Positions 42,847-54,906 of a stretch of 64,000 nt of DNA are shown piece after piece. The translations under genes and the position numbers were made by a program. Location: positions 186,001 to 250,000 of the forward strand of contig NZ_FNNU01000001.1 in NCBI RefSeq assembly GCF_900106975.1, given 5' to 3'. The notes below the pieces were generated by a model. It ran no database searches and had not been told where the DNA came from. It saw only the letters and a program-made list of their open reading frames with translations. Source of the DNA: Pseudomonas kuykendallii. GTDB taxonomy: Bacteria; Pseudomonadota; Gammaproteobacteria; Pseudomonadales; Pseudomonadaceae. Positions within the stretch are counted from its first letter, which is position 1; each line of letters opens with the position of its first letter.

Positions 42847-42910
42847 GACTCATGATAACACGTTTTCCCCGAGGATCATCCGGCGGGCGACTGACGCCCG
42901 CCGGAAGGGC

Positions 42911-43780
42911 TCACGGCTTGGACTTTTCCAGGTAGCGGAAGAAGTCGCTGCTCGGGTCGAGAACCAGCACGTCGCTCTTGTTGGCGAAGCTCTCGCGGTA
43001 GGCACGCAGGCTACGGTAGAAGCCGTAGAACTCCTGATCCTGGGCGTAGGCTTCCGAGTAGATCGCCGCGGCCTTGGCATCGCCGTCACCGCGCGTTTCT
43101 TCAGCCTCGCGATAGGCTTCGGCCAACAGCACACGCTGCTGGCGGTCGGCGTCGGCACGGATGCCTTCGGCCAGCTCGCGACCCTTGGCGCGGTGCTCGC
43201 GCGCTTCCCGCTCACGCTCGGTGCTCATCCGCTCGAACACGCTGCGGTTGACTTCACGCGGCAGATCGATGGCCTTGACGCGCACGTCGAGCACCTCGAT
43301 ACCCAGCTCCTTGCGCGCCATGCGATCCAGCGAAGCGGTGATATCCGCCATCAGCGCATCGCGCTCACCGGACACCACTTCGTGCAGGGTGCGCTTGCCG
43401 AACTGGTCACGCAGACCGGACTCCAGCCGGCGCGACAGGCGCTCGTCGGCGATCTGCTTCAATCCGGAAGTCGCGGTGTAGAAACGCTCGGCATCGGCCA
43501 CACGCCATTTGGCGTAGGCGTCGACCATCACCGCTTTCTTTTCCAGGGTGAGGAAGCGCGAGGTGGACGAGTCCAGGGTCAGCAGGCGTGCATCGAATTT
43601 GCGGACCTTGTTCACCAGCGGAATCTTCACGTGCAGGCCGGGTTGCAGGTCGGCCTCGACCACACGGCCGAACTGCAGCAGTACCGCCCTTTCCGTCTGC
43701 GAAACGATGTACAGGCTGTTCCAGGCGACGACCACGACGATCACGCCGAAAATCAGGGCGATCAGCGATTTATTGTTCAT
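42911..43780 (-). CDS. hflC: FtsH-modulating protein HflC
   Basis: This 289-residue SPFH/prohibitin-family inner-membrane protein forms the large HflKC cage around the protease FtsH. It has one N-terminal transmembrane helix (SLIALIFGVIVVVVAWNSLYIV), a periplasmic SPFH domain (TERAVLLQFGRV) and a long helical region rich in Glu/Arg/Ala. The ATG at 43780 shares its A with the hflK TGA stop, so the two are translationally coupled; a TTG one codon upstream is unlikely. Confidence 0.96.
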   Translation of the reverse strand: MNNKSLIALIFGVIVVVVAWNSLYIVSQTERAVLLQFGRVVEADLQPGLHVKIPLVNKVRKFDARLLTLDSSTSRFLTLEKKAVMVDAYAKWRVADAERFYTATSGLKQIADERLSRRLESGLRDQFGKRTLHEVVSGERDALMADITASLDRMARKELGIEVLDVRVKAIDLPREVNRSVFERMSTEREREAREHRAKGRELAEGIRADADRQQRVLLAEAYREAEETRGDGDAKAAAIYSEAYAQDQEFYGFYRSLRAYRESFANKSDVLVLDPSSDFFRYLEKSKP

Positions 43781-44955
43781 CAACGAGTCTCCCTCGAACG
43801 CAGGTCACGCTGCCCCAGATCGATGCTGGCAGGCGCATCGGCCTGACCGGCATTGGAAGCCGAAGTGCCTGCGGCGGCGGAACCGCTGCGCTGCTTCTCC
43901 ATCATCTTGTCCAGCGGCAGGTAGAGCAGGTTGTTCTGCCCTTTCTGGCCGGTCACCAGCACCTTGCTGGTGTTGCTGAAGACTTCCTGCATGGTGTCCA
44001 GGTACAGACGCTCACGGGTGACCTCGGGCGCCTTGCGGTACTCGGCGACCAGCTTGGTGAAGCGCTGTGCCTCACCCTGGGCGCGCGCCACCACTTCGTC
44101 GCGATAACCGTTGGCTTCCTCGAGCAGGCGCTGGGCCTGACCGCGCGCTTCCGGAATCACACCGTTGGCATAGGCCTCGGCCTGGTTCTTCTCGCGCTGT
44201 TCGTCTTCGCGGGCGCGGATCACGTCATCGAAGGCTTCCTGAACTTCGCGCGGCGCCGCCGCACTCTGCACGTTGACCTGGGTGACGGTGATGCCGACCT
44301 TGTAGGTGTCGAGGAAACGCTGCAGACGCTCGCGAATCTCGCTGGCCATCAGCTCGCGACCCTCGGTGAGCACCTGGTCCATCGCGGTGGAACCGACGAC
44401 GTGGCGCAGGGCGCTATCGGTGGCGTGCTGCAGGCTGATTTCAGGCTGATCGACGTTGAGTACGAAGTCCTGCAGGTTGGTGATCTTGTACTGCACGGTC
44501 AGCGGCACCTCGACGATGTTCTCGTCCTCGGTGAGCATCTGTCCCTGCTTGGAGTACGCCCGCTCGCGGGTCACGTTTTCCTGGAACTTGCGATCGAACG
44601 GTGGGAAATAGATGTTCAGGCCCGGCCCGACCGTTTCGTAGTACTTGCCGAAGCGCAGCACCACGGCCTGCTCCTGCTCGTCGACGACGTAAATCGCGCT
44701 GTACAGCCAGATCGCCGCGAGAACGGCAACGAACACGGCAATCATGCCGAAGCCCATGCCCTTGCCGGAATCACCGCCGGAAGAGTCGCCCCCCCCGCCA
44801 CTGCGTTTCTTGCCGCCGAACATGCCATTCAGGCTGTCCTGCAGTTTGCGGAAGGCTTCGTCGAGATCCGGCGGACCTTTGCGGTCGCCGCCCCGGCGCT
44901 TGTTGCCCCAGGGGTCTTGATTGTTCGAATTGCCACCCGGCTCATTCCAAGCCAT
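43780..44955 (-). CDS. hflK: FtsH-modulating protein HflK
   Basis: This 391-residue partner of HflC has a hydrophilic N-terminus with MAWNEPGGNSNNQDPWG and a Gly/Ser patch (GGGGDSSGGDSGKG). One transmembrane helix (FGMIAVFVAVLAAIWLYSAIYV), an SPFH domain (EQAVVLRFGKYYETVGPGL) and a long helical tail follow. The ATG at 44955 is the family start. It is separated from hflX by 94 bases and fused translationally to hflC. Confidence 0.96.
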   Translation of the reverse strand: MAWNEPGGNSNNQDPWGNKRRGGDRKGPPDLDEAFRKLQDSLNGMFGGKKRSGGGGDSSGGDSGKGMGFGMIAVFVAVLAAIWLYSAIYVVDEQEQAVVLRFGKYYETVGPGLNIYFPPFDRKFQENVTRERAYSKQGQMLTEDENIVEVPLTVQYKITNLQDFVLNVDQPEISLQHATDSALRHVVGSTAMDQVLTEGRELMASEIRERLQRFLDTYKVGITVTQVNVQSAAAPREVQEAFDDVIRAREDEQREKNQAEAYANGVIPEARGQAQRLLEEANGYRDEVVARAQGEAQRFTKLVAEYRKAPEVTRERLYLDTMQEVFSNTSKVLVTGQKGQNNLLYLPLDKMMEKQRSGSAAAGTSASNAGQADAPASIDLGQRDLRSRETR

Positions 44956-45049
44956 AGCGCTCTCCATCTGATAAAGCAAAGACGCACCGTTGTGCGCCCG
45001 CCATGCTAACCAATGCCTGCGAAGAACGGCAAAGCCACCCCTCCAGGGT

Positions 45050-46351
45050 TTATTGCAAAGTGTGTTGCTCGATGAATTCCACAGGCTGCATGCCGGCGCG
45101 ACTCACCAGACGGTTCAGTTCGGCACGCGGCAGACGCACGGCCAGAAGGCTTCCGCCCTGCTCGTCGTGCCCTTCACTCTGAACCGCACCCAACTCGAAG
45201 AACTGGGCGCGCAAACGCGCCAACTTCTGCGGCAGACACAGGGTGCCGACGAACAGGTCGTCACCCAACAATTCCGCGATAGCTTGTTTTACCAACTCGA
45301 GACCGAGGCCATCGCGCGCTGAAACCCAGACGCGCTGGGGCTTCCCTTCGGCATCGCGCTGAATCTGAGGTTCAATCCCCTCGAGAAGGTCGAGCTTGTT
45401 GTAAACCTCCAGCATCGGCAACTCGCGCGCGCCGATCTCATCGAGAACGGCGATCACTTGTTCGATCTGCGCATCGCGCTCGGGCTCGTGGGCGTCGATG
45501 ACGTGCAGCAGGAGGTCGGAGTTGCTCGACTCCTCCAGCGTCGCGCGGAACGCTTCCACCAGCTTGTGCGGCAAATGGCGAATGAAGCCCACCGTATCGG
45601 CCAGCACCACCGGCCCCAGGTCATCCAGCTCGAGCCGGCGCAGCGTGGGGTCGAGCGTGGCGAACAGCTGGTCGGCCGCATACACGTCGGAAGTGGTCAG
45701 TGCGTTGAACAGCGTGGACTTGCCGGCGTTGGTGTAGCCGACCAGGGAAACGGTGGGGATGTTCGCCCGCGTGCGTCCGCGGCGAGCCTGCTCGCGCTGG
45801 CTGCGCACCTTGTCCAGGCGTTGCCTGATCTGGCGAATGCGCACGCGCAGCAGGCGACGGTCGGTCTCGAGCTGGGTTTCACCCGGACCACGCAAACCGA
45901 TACCGCCTTTCTGTCGTTCGAGGTGAGTCCAGCCGCGAACCAGCCGCGTGCTCATGTGCTCGAGCTGGGCGAGTTCGACCTGCAGCTTCCCTTCGTGGGT
46001 TCGTGCACGCTGGGCGAAGATATCGAGGATCAACCCGGTACGATCGAGCACGCGGCACTCGAAGGCGCGCTCGAGGTTGCGTTCCTGACTGGGCGTAAGG
46101 GTGTGATTGAAGATCACCAGTTCCACCTGCTCGGCCCTGACACGGTCATGCAGCTCGCTGACCTTGCCACTGCCGATCAGGTACTTGGCCGTGAACTGAT
46201 GGCGCGGGACGCTGACGAAAGCCACCGTTTCCGCACCCGCAGAACGGGCAAGCTCCTGGAATTCCTGAGGATCCTCACGCGCTTCCGGATCCTGACCATC
46301 CAGGTGAACCAGAATGGCCCGCTCACCGCCTCCGGGGCGCTCAAAGAACAA
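45050..46351 (-). CDS. hflX: Ribosome-associated GTPase HflX
   Basis: This 433-residue GTPase splits stalled or stressed ribosomes. The N-terminal HflX domain (YLIGSGKVSELHDRV, NHTLTPSQERNLERAF) and linker helix (GPGETQLETDRRLLRVR) precede a G domain with P-loop GYTNAGKSTLFN, switch DTVGFIRHLPHKLVEAF and NKLD. Translation starts at a TTG at 46351, preceded by GGGGG; the next codons are FFERPGGGE, the expected N-terminus, so the rare start is credible. It begins 12 bases after hfq. Confidence 0.95.
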   Translation of the reverse strand: MFFERPGGGERAILVHLDGQDPEAREDPQEFQELARSAGAETVAFVSVPRHQFTAKYLIGSGKVSELHDRVRAEQVELVIFNHTLTPSQERNLERAFECRVLDRTGLILDIFAQRARTHEGKLQVELAQLEHMSTRLVRGWTHLERQKGGIGLRGPGETQLETDRRLLRVRIRQIRQRLDKVRSQREQARRGRTRANIPTVSLVGYTNAGKSTLFNALTTSDVYAADQLFATLDPTLRRLELDDLGPVVLADTVGFIRHLPHKLVEAFRATLEESSNSDLLLHVIDAHEPERDAQIEQVIAVLDEIGARELPMLEVYNKLDLLEGIEPQIQRDAEGKPQRVWVSARDGLGLELVKQAIAELLGDDLFVGTLCLPQKLARLRAQFFELGAVQSEGHDEQGGSLLAVRLPRAELNRLVSRAGMQPVEFIEQHTLQ

Positions 46352-46363
46352 GGCGGCCCCCTA

Positions 46364-47682
<1,319 letters not shown>

Positions 47683-47712
47683 GGCGGGCTCGGAAATGAT
47701 CGCGGCGCCGGG

Positions 47713-49599
47713 TCAGCGGCCGCGCAGGAACAGCTTGTCGAGGTCGTCCATGCCCATCTGCGTCCAGGTGGGCCGGCCGTGGTTGCACTGCCCGCTGCGC
47801 TCGGTGTGCTCCATGTCGCGCAGCAAGCCGTTCATCTCGGGCAGCGTGAGGCGACGATTGGCGCGGATCGCGCCGTGGCAGGCCATGGTGCCGAGCAACT
47901 CGTTGAGGTGCGCCTGGATGCGATCGCTGCTGCCGTACTCCAGCAGATCGGCGAGCACGTCTCGCACCAGTTGTGACGACTCGGCCTGCTTGAGCAGCAC
48001 CGGAATCTGGCGGATCGCCAGGCTTTCCGGGCCGAAACGCTGCAGTTCGAAGCCCAGCCGCTCGAACCAGGCCTCGTGCTCCTCGGCGCAATCGGCCTCG
48101 CGCTGGCTCACCGCGATGCTTTCCGGCACCAGCAGCGGCTGGCCGCGCAGACCCTCGCTGGCCATCGCGGTCTTCAGGCGCTCGTAGGTGATCCGCTCAT
48201 GCGCGGCGTGCATGTCCACCACCACCAGCCCCTGGGCGTTCTCGGCGAGGATGTAGATGCCCTTGAGCTGGGCGATGGCGTAGCCCAGCGGCGGAATGTC
48301 GCCCTGGCTTTCCGGCAGCGCCACCGCCGGCACCTCGGCGAGCGGGGCGAAGTATTCGCGATAGGCGCCCTGCGCCTCCGCGGTCGGCAATGACGAATCC
48401 CCGCGCGGCGCCTGATAGCCACCGCTGTAGCCGCTTCCCGCCGAAGAACGCCAGGCAGGGTCGGCGGCGCTGCGCTCCAGCACGCTGGCGGCCAGGCTCA
48501 TCTCGCCCTGCGGGCCGAACTCGCCGGCCTGCGTCCCGCTCGGTGCCGGCATCGCAACGGTTATGGCGCCGGCCAGCTGGTCTTCCGGGCGCACGTCGCC
48601 GAGCGCGCGATGCAGCGTGCCGTAGAGAAAATCGTGAACCATGCGGCCGTCGCGAAAGCGCACTTCATGCTTGGTCGGGTGCACGTTGACGTCGACCACC
48701 GCCGGGTCGACCTCCAGGAACAGCACGAAGGTCGGATGCCGACCGTTGAACAGCACATCGCGGTACGCCTGGCGCACGGCGTGGGCGACCAGCTTGTCGC
48801 GCACCATGCGCCCGTTGACGTAGAAATACTGCAAGTCCGCCTGACTGCGCGAGAACGTCGGCAGGCCGACCCAACCCCACAGGTGCAGGCCGTTGCGCTC
48901 GACCTCGATCGGCAGCGCCTGCTTGAGGAACGCCGGCCCGCAGACCGAGGCGACACGGCGCGCGCGGGTGATCTCGTCCGGCGCTTCGTGCAGGGCGAAC
49001 ACGGTCTTGCCGTTGTGCCGCAGGTGAAAGGCGACATCGAAACGCGCCAGCGCCAGGCGCTTGATGACTTCCTGCAGATGGTCGAATTCGGTCTTTTCCG
49101 CGCGCAGGAACTTGCGCCGCGCCGGGGTATTGAAGAACAGGTCGCGCACTTCCACCGAGGTGCCCACCGGATGCGCCGCGGGCTGCACCAGAGCCTCCAT
49201 GTCGCGGCCTTCGGTTTCCACCTGCCACGCCTGCTCGGCATCGGCGGTGCGCGAGGTCATGGTCAGTCGCGCCACCGAGCTGATCGATGCCAGCGCCTCG
49301 CCGCGGAAGCCCAGGCTCATGACCCGTTCCAGGTCCTCGAGATCGCGAATCTTGCTGGTGGCGTGCCGCGCCAGAGCCAGCGGCAGGTCGTCGGCCGGGA
49401 TGCCACCGCCGTCGTCGCGCACCCGCAGCAGCTTGATGCCGCCCTGCTCGACGTCGACGTCGATGCGCCGCGCGCCGGCGTCGAGGCTGTTTTCCAGCAG
49501 CTCCTTGATCACCGAAGCCGGTCGTTCGACCACTTCGCCGGCGGCGATCTGGTTCGCCAGCCGCGGGCTGAGCAGCTGGATGCGCTGGGCCTGGCTCAT
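47713..49599 (-). CDS. mutL: DNA mismatch repair protein MutL
   Basis: This 628-residue protein has an N-terminal GHL ATPase domain ([31 protein letters not shown]), a linker and a C-terminal dimerisation domain. Near residue 460 it carries [12 protein letters not shown], which fits the DQHA(X)2E(X)4E endonuclease motif. It is therefore probably a nicking MutL, as expected for bacteria lacking MutH. It overlaps amiB by 4 bp (ATGA). Confidence 0.97.
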   Translation of the reverse strand: MSQAQRIQLLSPRLANQIAAGEVVERPASVIKELLENSLDAGARRIDVDVEQGGIKLLRVRDDGGGIPADDLPLALARHATSKIRDLEDLERVMSLGFRGEALASISSVARLTMTSRTADAEQAWQVETEGRDMEALVQPAAHPVGTSVEVRDLFFNTPARRKFLRAEKTEFDHLQEVIKRLALARFDVAFHLRHNGKTVFALHEAPDEITRARRVASVCGPAFLKQALPIEVERNGLHLWGWVGLPTFSRSQADLQYFYVNGRMVRDKLVAHAVRQAYRDVLFNGRHPTFVLFLEVDPAVVDVNVHPTKHEVRFRDGRMVHDFLYGTLHRALGDVRPEDQLAGAITVAMPAPSGTQAGEFGPQGEMSLAASVLERSAADPAWRSSAGSGYSGGYQAPRGDSSLPTAEAQGAYREYFAPLAEVPAVALPESQGDIPPLGYAIAQLKGIYILAENAQGLVVVDMHAAHERITYERLKTAMASEGLRGQPLLVPESIAVSQREADCAEEHEAWFERLGFELQRFGPESLAIRQIPVLLKQAESSQLVRDVLADLLEYGSSDRIQAHLNELLGTMACHGAIRANRRLTLPEMNGLLRDMEHTERSGQCNHGRPTWTQMGMDDLDKLFLRGR

Positions 49600-51011
49600 T
49601 GCTGCGAGGCCAGCGTCGTTGCGGGAATCTGCAGGGTCTGGCCGACCTTGATGGTGTCGTTCTTCAGGTCGTTGGCATTACGCAGGGCGCTCAGGCCAAC
49701 CTCGTAGCGCTGGGCGATCAGCGCCAGGCTTTCGCCGGAGCTGACCACGTGCTCGCGCGGGCCAGCCGCGATCTTGCCGGCATCACGCAACCAGGCAACG
49801 TAGGTGCCCGGCGGCGGATTCTGCTGGAAGAACTGCCGCACGCCGGAATGGATCGAGCGCGCCAGCGCCTGCTGATGGCTGCGCGACTGCAGCTTGTTGG
49901 CTTCGTTGGGGTTGGAGATGAAGCCCGTCTCCACCAGGATCGACGGGATGTCCGGCGACTTCAGCACCATGAAGCCGGCCTGCTCGACACGGCGCTTGTG
50001 CAGCGGGGTGATGCGCCCCATGTTGCTCAGCACCTTCTGCCCGACGTTGAGGCTGGAGGACAGCGATGCGGTCATCGACAGGTCCAGCAGCACGCCGGCG
50101 AGCATCCGGTCCTTGTCGTCCAGGGCGACGCTGCCGGCGCCGCCGATGAGGTCCGAACGGTTCTCCGTGTCGGCCAGCCAGCGCGCGGTTTCCGAGGTGG
50201 CGCCACGGTCGGACAGGGCGAACACCGAGGCGCCGAACGCCGCCGACTTGGGCGCCGCGTCGGCGTGGATGGAAACGAACAGGTCGGCGCCTTTCTTGCG
50301 GGCGATCTCGGTGCGTTTGCGCAGCGGGATGAAGTAGTCGCCGGTACGCGTCAGCTCGGCGCGGTAGCCCTTCTCGGCGTTGATCTGGCGCTGCAGCTCC
50401 TTGGCGATCTCCAGCACCACGTCCTTCTCGTGAACGCCTTTCGGACCGATGGCGCCGGGGTCGTCGCCGCCGTGGCCGGCGTCGATGGCGATAATGATGT
50501 CACGCTTGCCGCCCGGCACCGGCGGCAGCTTGGCGTTCGGCTTGGCCGGCGTGACGGGCGCGACCGGCTCGCTGGCGATGGTGGTCGGCGGCAGCTCGGG
50601 CGCGGTGGAGGCGCCTTCGTCGTAGAGGTCGACCACCAGGCGATCGCCGTACTGCTGGTTGGGCGGCAGGGTGAAACTCTTCGGCGTGACCGGCGCCGAC
50701 AGGTCGATGACCAGGCGCAGGTCGGTGGGCGAGCGTTGCGCGGCGCGCACGCCCTTGATCGGCGTATTGGCCAGGGCCAGCTTGTCCAGCGAGGTGGTCA
50801 TCTGCGCGCCGCTGATATCGACCACGATGCGATCCGGGGCGCTGAGGGTGAACACGCTGTGCTGCACCGGCCCGCTGAGATCGAAGACCAGGCGGGTGTT
50901 GTCCGGCGCGCGCCAGAGACGGACGCTGCGCACATCCGAGGCCGCCAGCACATCGCCAGCCAAGACGATCAGCAGCACTCCGATTCCCGCGAACAGCGCG
51001 CGCATGCGCAT
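49596..51011 (-). CDS. amiB: N-acetylmuramoyl-L-alanine amidase AmiB
   Basis: This 471-residue periplasmic amidase cleaves septal peptidoglycan. A signal peptide (to about residue 27, ending VLAAS) is followed by an AMIN domain ([18 protein letters not shown]), an Amidase_3 zinc domain ([44 protein letters not shown]) and a C-terminal LysM ([18 protein letters not shown]). The ATG at 51011 is chosen because AAGGGG lies about eight bases upstream and the signal peptide starts there. Activation by EnvC-type factors is expected from the family. Confidence 0.94.
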   Translation of the reverse strand: MRMRALFAGIGVLLIVLAGDVLAASDVRSVRLWRAPDNTRLVFDLSGPVQHSVFTLSAPDRIVVDISGAQMTTSLDKLALANTPIKGVRAAQRSPTDLRLVIDLSAPVTPKSFTLPPNQQYGDRLVVDLYDEGASTAPELPPTTIASEPVAPVTPAKPNAKLPPVPGGKRDIIIAIDAGHGGDDPGAIGPKGVHEKDVVLEIAKELQRQINAEKGYRAELTRTGDYFIPLRKRTEIARKKGADLFVSIHADAAPKSAAFGASVFALSDRGATSETARWLADTENRSDLIGGAGSVALDDKDRMLAGVLLDLSMTASLSSSLNVGQKVLSNMGRITPLHKRRVEQAGFMVLKSPDIPSILVETGFISNPNEANKLQSRSHQQALARSIHSGVRQFFQQNPPPGTYVAWLRDAGKIAAGPREHVVSSGESLALIAQRYEVGLSALRNANDLKNDTIKVGQTLQIPATTLASQQ

Positions 51012-51031
51012 GGATATCCCCTTTCTGTTGT

Positions 51032-51499
51032 TCATACGTCCCCAGCCAGGGTCGCGCACCAGGCATTTCCACGTGCGCCCTGTGACACCAGACGCAGGGA
51101 TCGGCCTCCGTCTTGGGGGCTAATGGTAATGTCCAGGTCCGCCCTTGGCAAAATGCCGCGGCCTCGCTGCGGCCATTCCACCAGACAAAGTGCATCGTCC
51201 GCGAAGTAATCGCGAATGCCAAGGAATTCAAGCTCTTCGGGATCACTCAAGCGATAAAGGTCGAAGTGGAAAACCCGCTTTTCGCCGAGCTCGTACGGCT
51301 CGACCAGAGTAAAGGTCGGGCTCTTGACCGCGCCCGCGTGGCCCAGGCCCCGGATGATCCCGCGCGACAGGGTGGTCTTGCCGGCGCCCAGGTCACCGTG
51401 CAGGTAGATCACGCCCCGGCCTTCGCTGACCTCCGCGAGGCGCGCGCCCAGGGCGTACATCGCATCCTCGTCGGCGGCGAACAGGGTCACTTCACGCAT
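51032..51499 (-). CDS. tsaE: tRNA threonylcarbamoyladenosine biosynthesis ATPase TsaE
   Basis: This 155-residue P-loop ATPase is needed with TsaB, TsaC and TsaD to make t6A37 in tRNA. Walker A is [13 protein letters not shown], with [22 protein letters not shown] and the [10 protein letters not shown]-type motif CLVEWPQRG following. The ATG at 51499 has GAGGAG eight bases upstream. It begins 13 bases inside the 3' end of nnr and ends 20 bases before amiB. Confidence 0.95.
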   Translation of the reverse strand: MREVTLFAADEDAMYALGARLAEVSEGRGVIYLHGDLGAGKTTLSRGIIRGLGHAGAVKSPTFTLVEPYELGEKRVFHFDLYRLSDPEELEFLGIRDYFADDALCLVEWPQRGRGILPRADLDITISPQDGGRSLRLVSQGARGNAWCATLAGDV

Positions 51500-52986
51500 G
51501 GCGATTGCTCCTCGAGAAGCGTGCGGATGACCGGTATCAGGTCGCTGGCCGCCAGCCCGCGCCCCTCCGGCCCCAGCCGCTCGCCCGCCGCCGCATGCAG
51601 CCAGACGCCCAGGCAGGCTGCCTCGAATGCGGGCAGACCCTGCGCGTACAAGGCGCCGACCAGGCCGGCGAGCACATCGCCAAGGCCGGCCGTAGCCATC
51701 GCCGGATGGCCACGGTCGCACAGCGCCAGCCGCCCGTCCGGCGCGGCGACCAGGCTGCCGGCGCCCTTGAGCACCACCACCGCCTGGTAGCGTTCCGCCA
51801 ACGCCTTCGCCGCGGCGGGACGGTCGGCCTGTACGTCGGCGATGGAACAGCCGAGCAGGCGCGCCGCCTCGCCCGGATGCGGCGTGATCACCGCCTGGGC
51901 CGGCAGGGAAACCGCGCCGGCGGCCAGCAGGTTCAGCGCATCGGCGTCCCATACCTGCGGCTTCTCGCTGCCGGCGGCGACCGAGAGCAGGCTGCGGCCC
52001 CAGGCGCCCTGCCCGAGGCCCGGGCCGGCCACCAGCAGATCGGCCTTGTCGACCAGCGCCAGCAGCTGATTGGCCGACTCCACGCCCGCGCTCATGATTT
52101 CCGGGCAGCGTGCCTGCGCCGCCGCCAGGTTGGCGCCGCGGGTCGCCAGGGAGACCATGCCGGCGCCGCTGCGCAGCGCGCTCTGTGCCGTGAGCAGGCC
52201 GGCGCCGCCGGTGCCGCGGTCGCCGGCAATCGCCAGCAGGTGGCCGAACTGGCCCTTGTGCGCGGTGGCGCGACGCGCCGGCAGGAGCGGCAACGTCCCA
52301 GGCGCCAGGCGCTCGGCGGCCCGTTCGGTGTGCGCCACCTGTAGCGGATCGGCCTGCAGATCGTCGAACACCAGCTCGCCGACCCGATCCGGCGCGCTGC
52401 CGGTGAACAGGCCGAGCTTGAGGCCGATGAAGGTCACGGTGAGGTCGGCGCGAATCGCCACGCCCAGTTCGCGCCCGGTATCGGCGCAGAGGCCGGAAGG
52501 GATGTCCACCGCCAGCACCGGCAGCCCGCTGGCGTTGACCAGGCGAATCAGCTGCGCGTAAGGCTCGCGCACGGCATCGCGGGCACCGGTGCCGAGCAGA
52601 GCATCGACCAGCACACCGTCGAACAGCGGGCAGTCGCTACAGGCCTGGACGCCCACGCCGGCCGCCCTTGCCTCCTCGAACGCGAGCGCGGCGTCGCCAC
52701 GCAATGCCGAAGGCTCGCCGAGGGCCAACACCTGCGCGCGCCAGCCGGCGCGTTGCGCCAGGGCGGCGACCAGATAGCCGTCGCCGGCGTTGTTGCCGGC
52801 ACCGGCCAGCACGGTGAGCGCGCCCGCCTCCGGCCAGCGGCGGCGCAGGGCGCGCCAGGCCGCGTGGGCGGCGCGCTGCATCAGCTCGAAACCGGGCGTG
52901 CCGGCGGCAATCAGGCGGGCATCGAGGTCGCGGACCTGAGCGGCGCGGTACAGGGCGGTGGGCAGATCGTCGCGTGGATGCGGCAT
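51487..52986 (-). CDS. nnr: Bifunctional NAD(P)H-hydrate repair enzyme
   Basis: This 499-residue fusion repairs hydrated NAD(P)H. The N-terminal YjeF_N epimerase domain (about 10-215; [42 protein letters not shown]) is followed by a ribokinase-like ADP-dependent dehydratase (about 225-490; [42 protein letters not shown]). The ATG at 52986 gives the family N-terminus; a start four codons upstream is possible. It is the first gene of the superoperon and is divergent from queG. Confidence 0.94.
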   Translation of the reverse strand: MPHPRDDLPTALYRAAQVRDLDARLIAAGTPGFELMQRAAHAAWRALRRRWPEAGALTVLAGAGNNAGDGYLVAALAQRAGWRAQVLALGEPSALRGDAALAFEEARAAGVGVQACSDCPLFDGVLVDALLGTGARDAVREPYAQLIRLVNASGLPVLAVDIPSGLCADTGRELGVAIRADLTVTFIGLKLGLFTGSAPDRVGELVFDDLQADPLQVAHTERAAERLAPGTLPLLPARRATAHKGQFGHLLAIAGDRGTGGAGLLTAQSALRSGAGMVSLATRGANLAAAQARCPEIMSAGVESANQLLALVDKADLLVAGPGLGQGAWGRSLLSVAAGSEKPQVWDADALNLLAAGAVSLPAQAVITPHPGEAARLLGCSIADVQADRPAAAKALAERYQAVVVLKGAGSLVAAPDGRLALCDRGHPAMATAGLGDVLAGLVGALYAQGLPAFEAACLGVWLHAAAGERLGPEGRGLAASDLIPVIRTLLEEQSPCVK

Positions 52987-53046
52987 GTGCAACTCCAATG
53001 TCTGGCAGAATTATACCTACCTCGCCCCTCGGTTTCTCCGCTCGCC

Positions 53047-54111
53047 ATGCCCAGCTCGCCGCCCGATCTCGTCCTGCTCGCGCAGTCCATCAAGGACTGG
53101 GGCCGCGAGCTCGGCTTCCAGCAGGTCGGCATCGCCGGGCTCGACCTGCGCGAGCACGAGGCGCACCTGCAGCGCTGGCTCGACGCCGGCTACCAGGGCG
53201 AGATGGACTATATGGCCGCGCACGGCACGAAACGTTCGCGCCCCGACGAGCTGGTGCCGGGCACGCTGCGGGTGGTTTCGCTGCGCATGGATTACCTGCC
53301 CGGCGACACGCGCATGAGCCAGCGCCTGGCCGAGGCGCAGAGCGCCTACGTCTCGCGCTATGCGCTGGGCCGCGACTACCACAAGCTGATCCGCAAACGC
53401 CTGCAACAACTGGCCGAACGCATCCAGACGGTGATCGGGCCATTCGGCCATCGCGCCTTCGTCGACAGCGCCCCGGTGCTGGAGAAGGCCATCGCCGAGC
53501 AGGCCGGGCTGGGCTGGATCGGCAAGAACACCCTGGTGCTCAACCGCAAGGCCGGCAGCTGGTTCTTCCTCGGCGAGCTGTTCGTCGACCTGCCGCTGCC
53601 GGTCGATGCGCCGCACGCCAGCGAGCACTGCGGCCGCTGCAGCGCCTGCCTGGAGATCTGCCCCACCGGCGCCTTCGTCGGCCCCTACGTGCTGGACGCG
53701 CGACGCTGCATTTCCTACCTGACCATCGAGCTGAAGGGCGCGATTCCCGAAGACCTGCGCGGACTGATCGGCAACCGCGTGTTCGGCTGCGACGACTGCC
53801 AGATCGTCTGCCCGTGGAACCGCTTCGCCCGACCCACCGAGCAGGCCGACTTCCAACCGCGCCACGGCCTGGACAACGCCGAGCTGGCCGAGCTGTTTCG
53901 TTGGAGCGAAGAGGAATTTCTCAGCCGCACCGAAGGCTCGCCGCTGCGCCGCGCCGGCTACGAGCGCTGGCTGCGCAATCTGGCGGTGGGGCTGGGCAAC
54001 GCGCCCTCCACCATAGCGGTGATCGAGGCATTGCAGGCGCGCCGCGACTATCCATCCGAGCTGGTTCGCGAGCACGTCAGCTGGGCCCTGCAGCGCCACG
54101 GTCAGGCTTGA
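53047..54111 (+). CDS. queG: Epoxyqueuosine reductase
   Basis: This 354-residue cobalamin- and iron-sulphur-dependent reductase catalyses the last step of queuosine synthesis in tRNA. Two 4Fe-4S motifs are intact: CGRCSACLEICPTGAF and CDDCQIVCPWN. The N-terminal GFQQVGIAGLDL and HGTKRSRPDELVPGTLRVVS match the family. It is divergent from nnr, with only 60 bases between start codons, so their promoters must overlap. Confidence 0.95.
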   Translation: MPSSPPDLVLLAQSIKDWGRELGFQQVGIAGLDLREHEAHLQRWLDAGYQGEMDYMAAHGTKRSRPDELVPGTLRVVSLRMDYLPGDTRMSQRLAEAQSAYVSRYALGRDYHKLIRKRLQQLAERIQTVIGPFGHRAFVDSAPVLEKAIAEQAGLGWIGKNTLVLNRKAGSWFFLGELFVDLPLPVDAPHASEHCGRCSACLEICPTGAFVGPYVLDARRCISYLTIELKGAIPEDLRGLIGNRVFGCDDCQIVCPWNRFARPTEQADFQPRHGLDNAELAELFRWSEEEFLSRTEGSPLRRAGYERWLRNLAVGLGNAPSTIAVIEALQARRDYPSELVREHVSWALQRHGQA

Positions 54112-54274
54112 GAAACCCTGTTCCCTGATAGCGCGATGCTGCGGAAATGCCAGGCTCGCTCGCCCCGCCGTAGGGTATGCCGTGCGCACCAAGACCGCCG
54201 ATTCGCCGCGGTGCGCAGGGCGCACCCTGCAAAAGCCGATCACGCCGTGTGCTGCAAACGCGGATACAGGCATG

Positions 54275-54302
54275 AAAAGGCCCGCATCGAGCGGGCCTTT
54301 TT
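54275..54302. terminator. Bidirectional terminator between queG and orn
   Basis: An 11-bp stem, AAAAGGCCCGC (54275-54285) with GCGGGCCTTTT (54291-54301), is flanked by A and T runs, so it works in both directions. The 160 bases between the queG stop and this stem hold nothing recognisable. Confidence 0.9.
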
Positions 54303-54307
54303 GCGTT

Positions 54308-54850
54308 TCAGACCTTGAGGAAATGCTCACGGTAGTAGCGCAGCTCGGCGATCGATTCGCGGATGTCGTCCAGCGCCTGGTGCGTGCCCTGCTTCTGGAA
54401 GCCGTCCTTGAGCTGCGGCGCCCAGAGCCCGGCGAGAATCTTCAGGGTCGACACGTCCAGGTTGCGGTAATGGAAGTAACCCTCGAGGTTGCGCATGTAG
54501 CGCGCGAGGAAGCGCCGGTCCTGGCCGATGCTGTTGCCGCAGATCGGCGATTTGCCCTTCGGCACCCATTGCTCGAGGAAGGCGATGGTCTGCGCCTCCG
54601 CCTCGGCCACGCCGATCGTGCTCTCGCGCACGCGCTGCGTCAGGCCGCTCTGGCCGTGGGTGCGGGTGTTCCACTCGTCCATGCCGGCGAGGAGCTCGTC
54701 GCTCTGGTGCACGGCGATCACCGGACCTTCGGCGAGCACATTGAGGTCGCTGTCGGTGACGATGGTGGCCATCTCGATGATGACATCGGTCTCCGGTTCG
54801 AGGCCGGTCATTTCCAGGTCGATCCAGATCAGGTTTTGCGGGTTCTGCAT
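54308..54850 (-). CDS. orn: Oligoribonuclease
   Basis: This 180-residue DEDDh exonuclease degrades dinucleotides, including pGpG from cyclic-di-GMP breakdown. Motifs are [26 protein letters not shown] and [16 protein letters not shown], with the catalytic His in the last. The ATG at 54850 has GAGGAAA upstream. The frame stays open far upstream by chance; the size and N-terminus fix this start. Confidence 0.97.
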   Translation of the reverse strand: MQNPQNLIWIDLEMTGLEPETDVIIEMATIVTDSDLNVLAEGPVIAVHQSDELLAGMDEWNTRTHGQSGLTQRVRESTIGVAEAEAQTIAFLEQWVPKGKSPICGNSIGQDRRFLARYMRNLEGYFHYRNLDVSTLKILAGLWAPQLKDGFQKQGTHQALDDIRESIAELRYYREHFLKV

Positions 54851-54906
54851 GATGGTTTCCTCTGCACAGGCCGCCAGTCTAACCAAAGCGCCGGGGTCGC
54901 GCGCCG

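Noticed and set aside
54112-54274. Search for a gene between queG and the terminator
   Set aside because: Only a short frame rich in Arg and Cys with no ribosome binding site is present.
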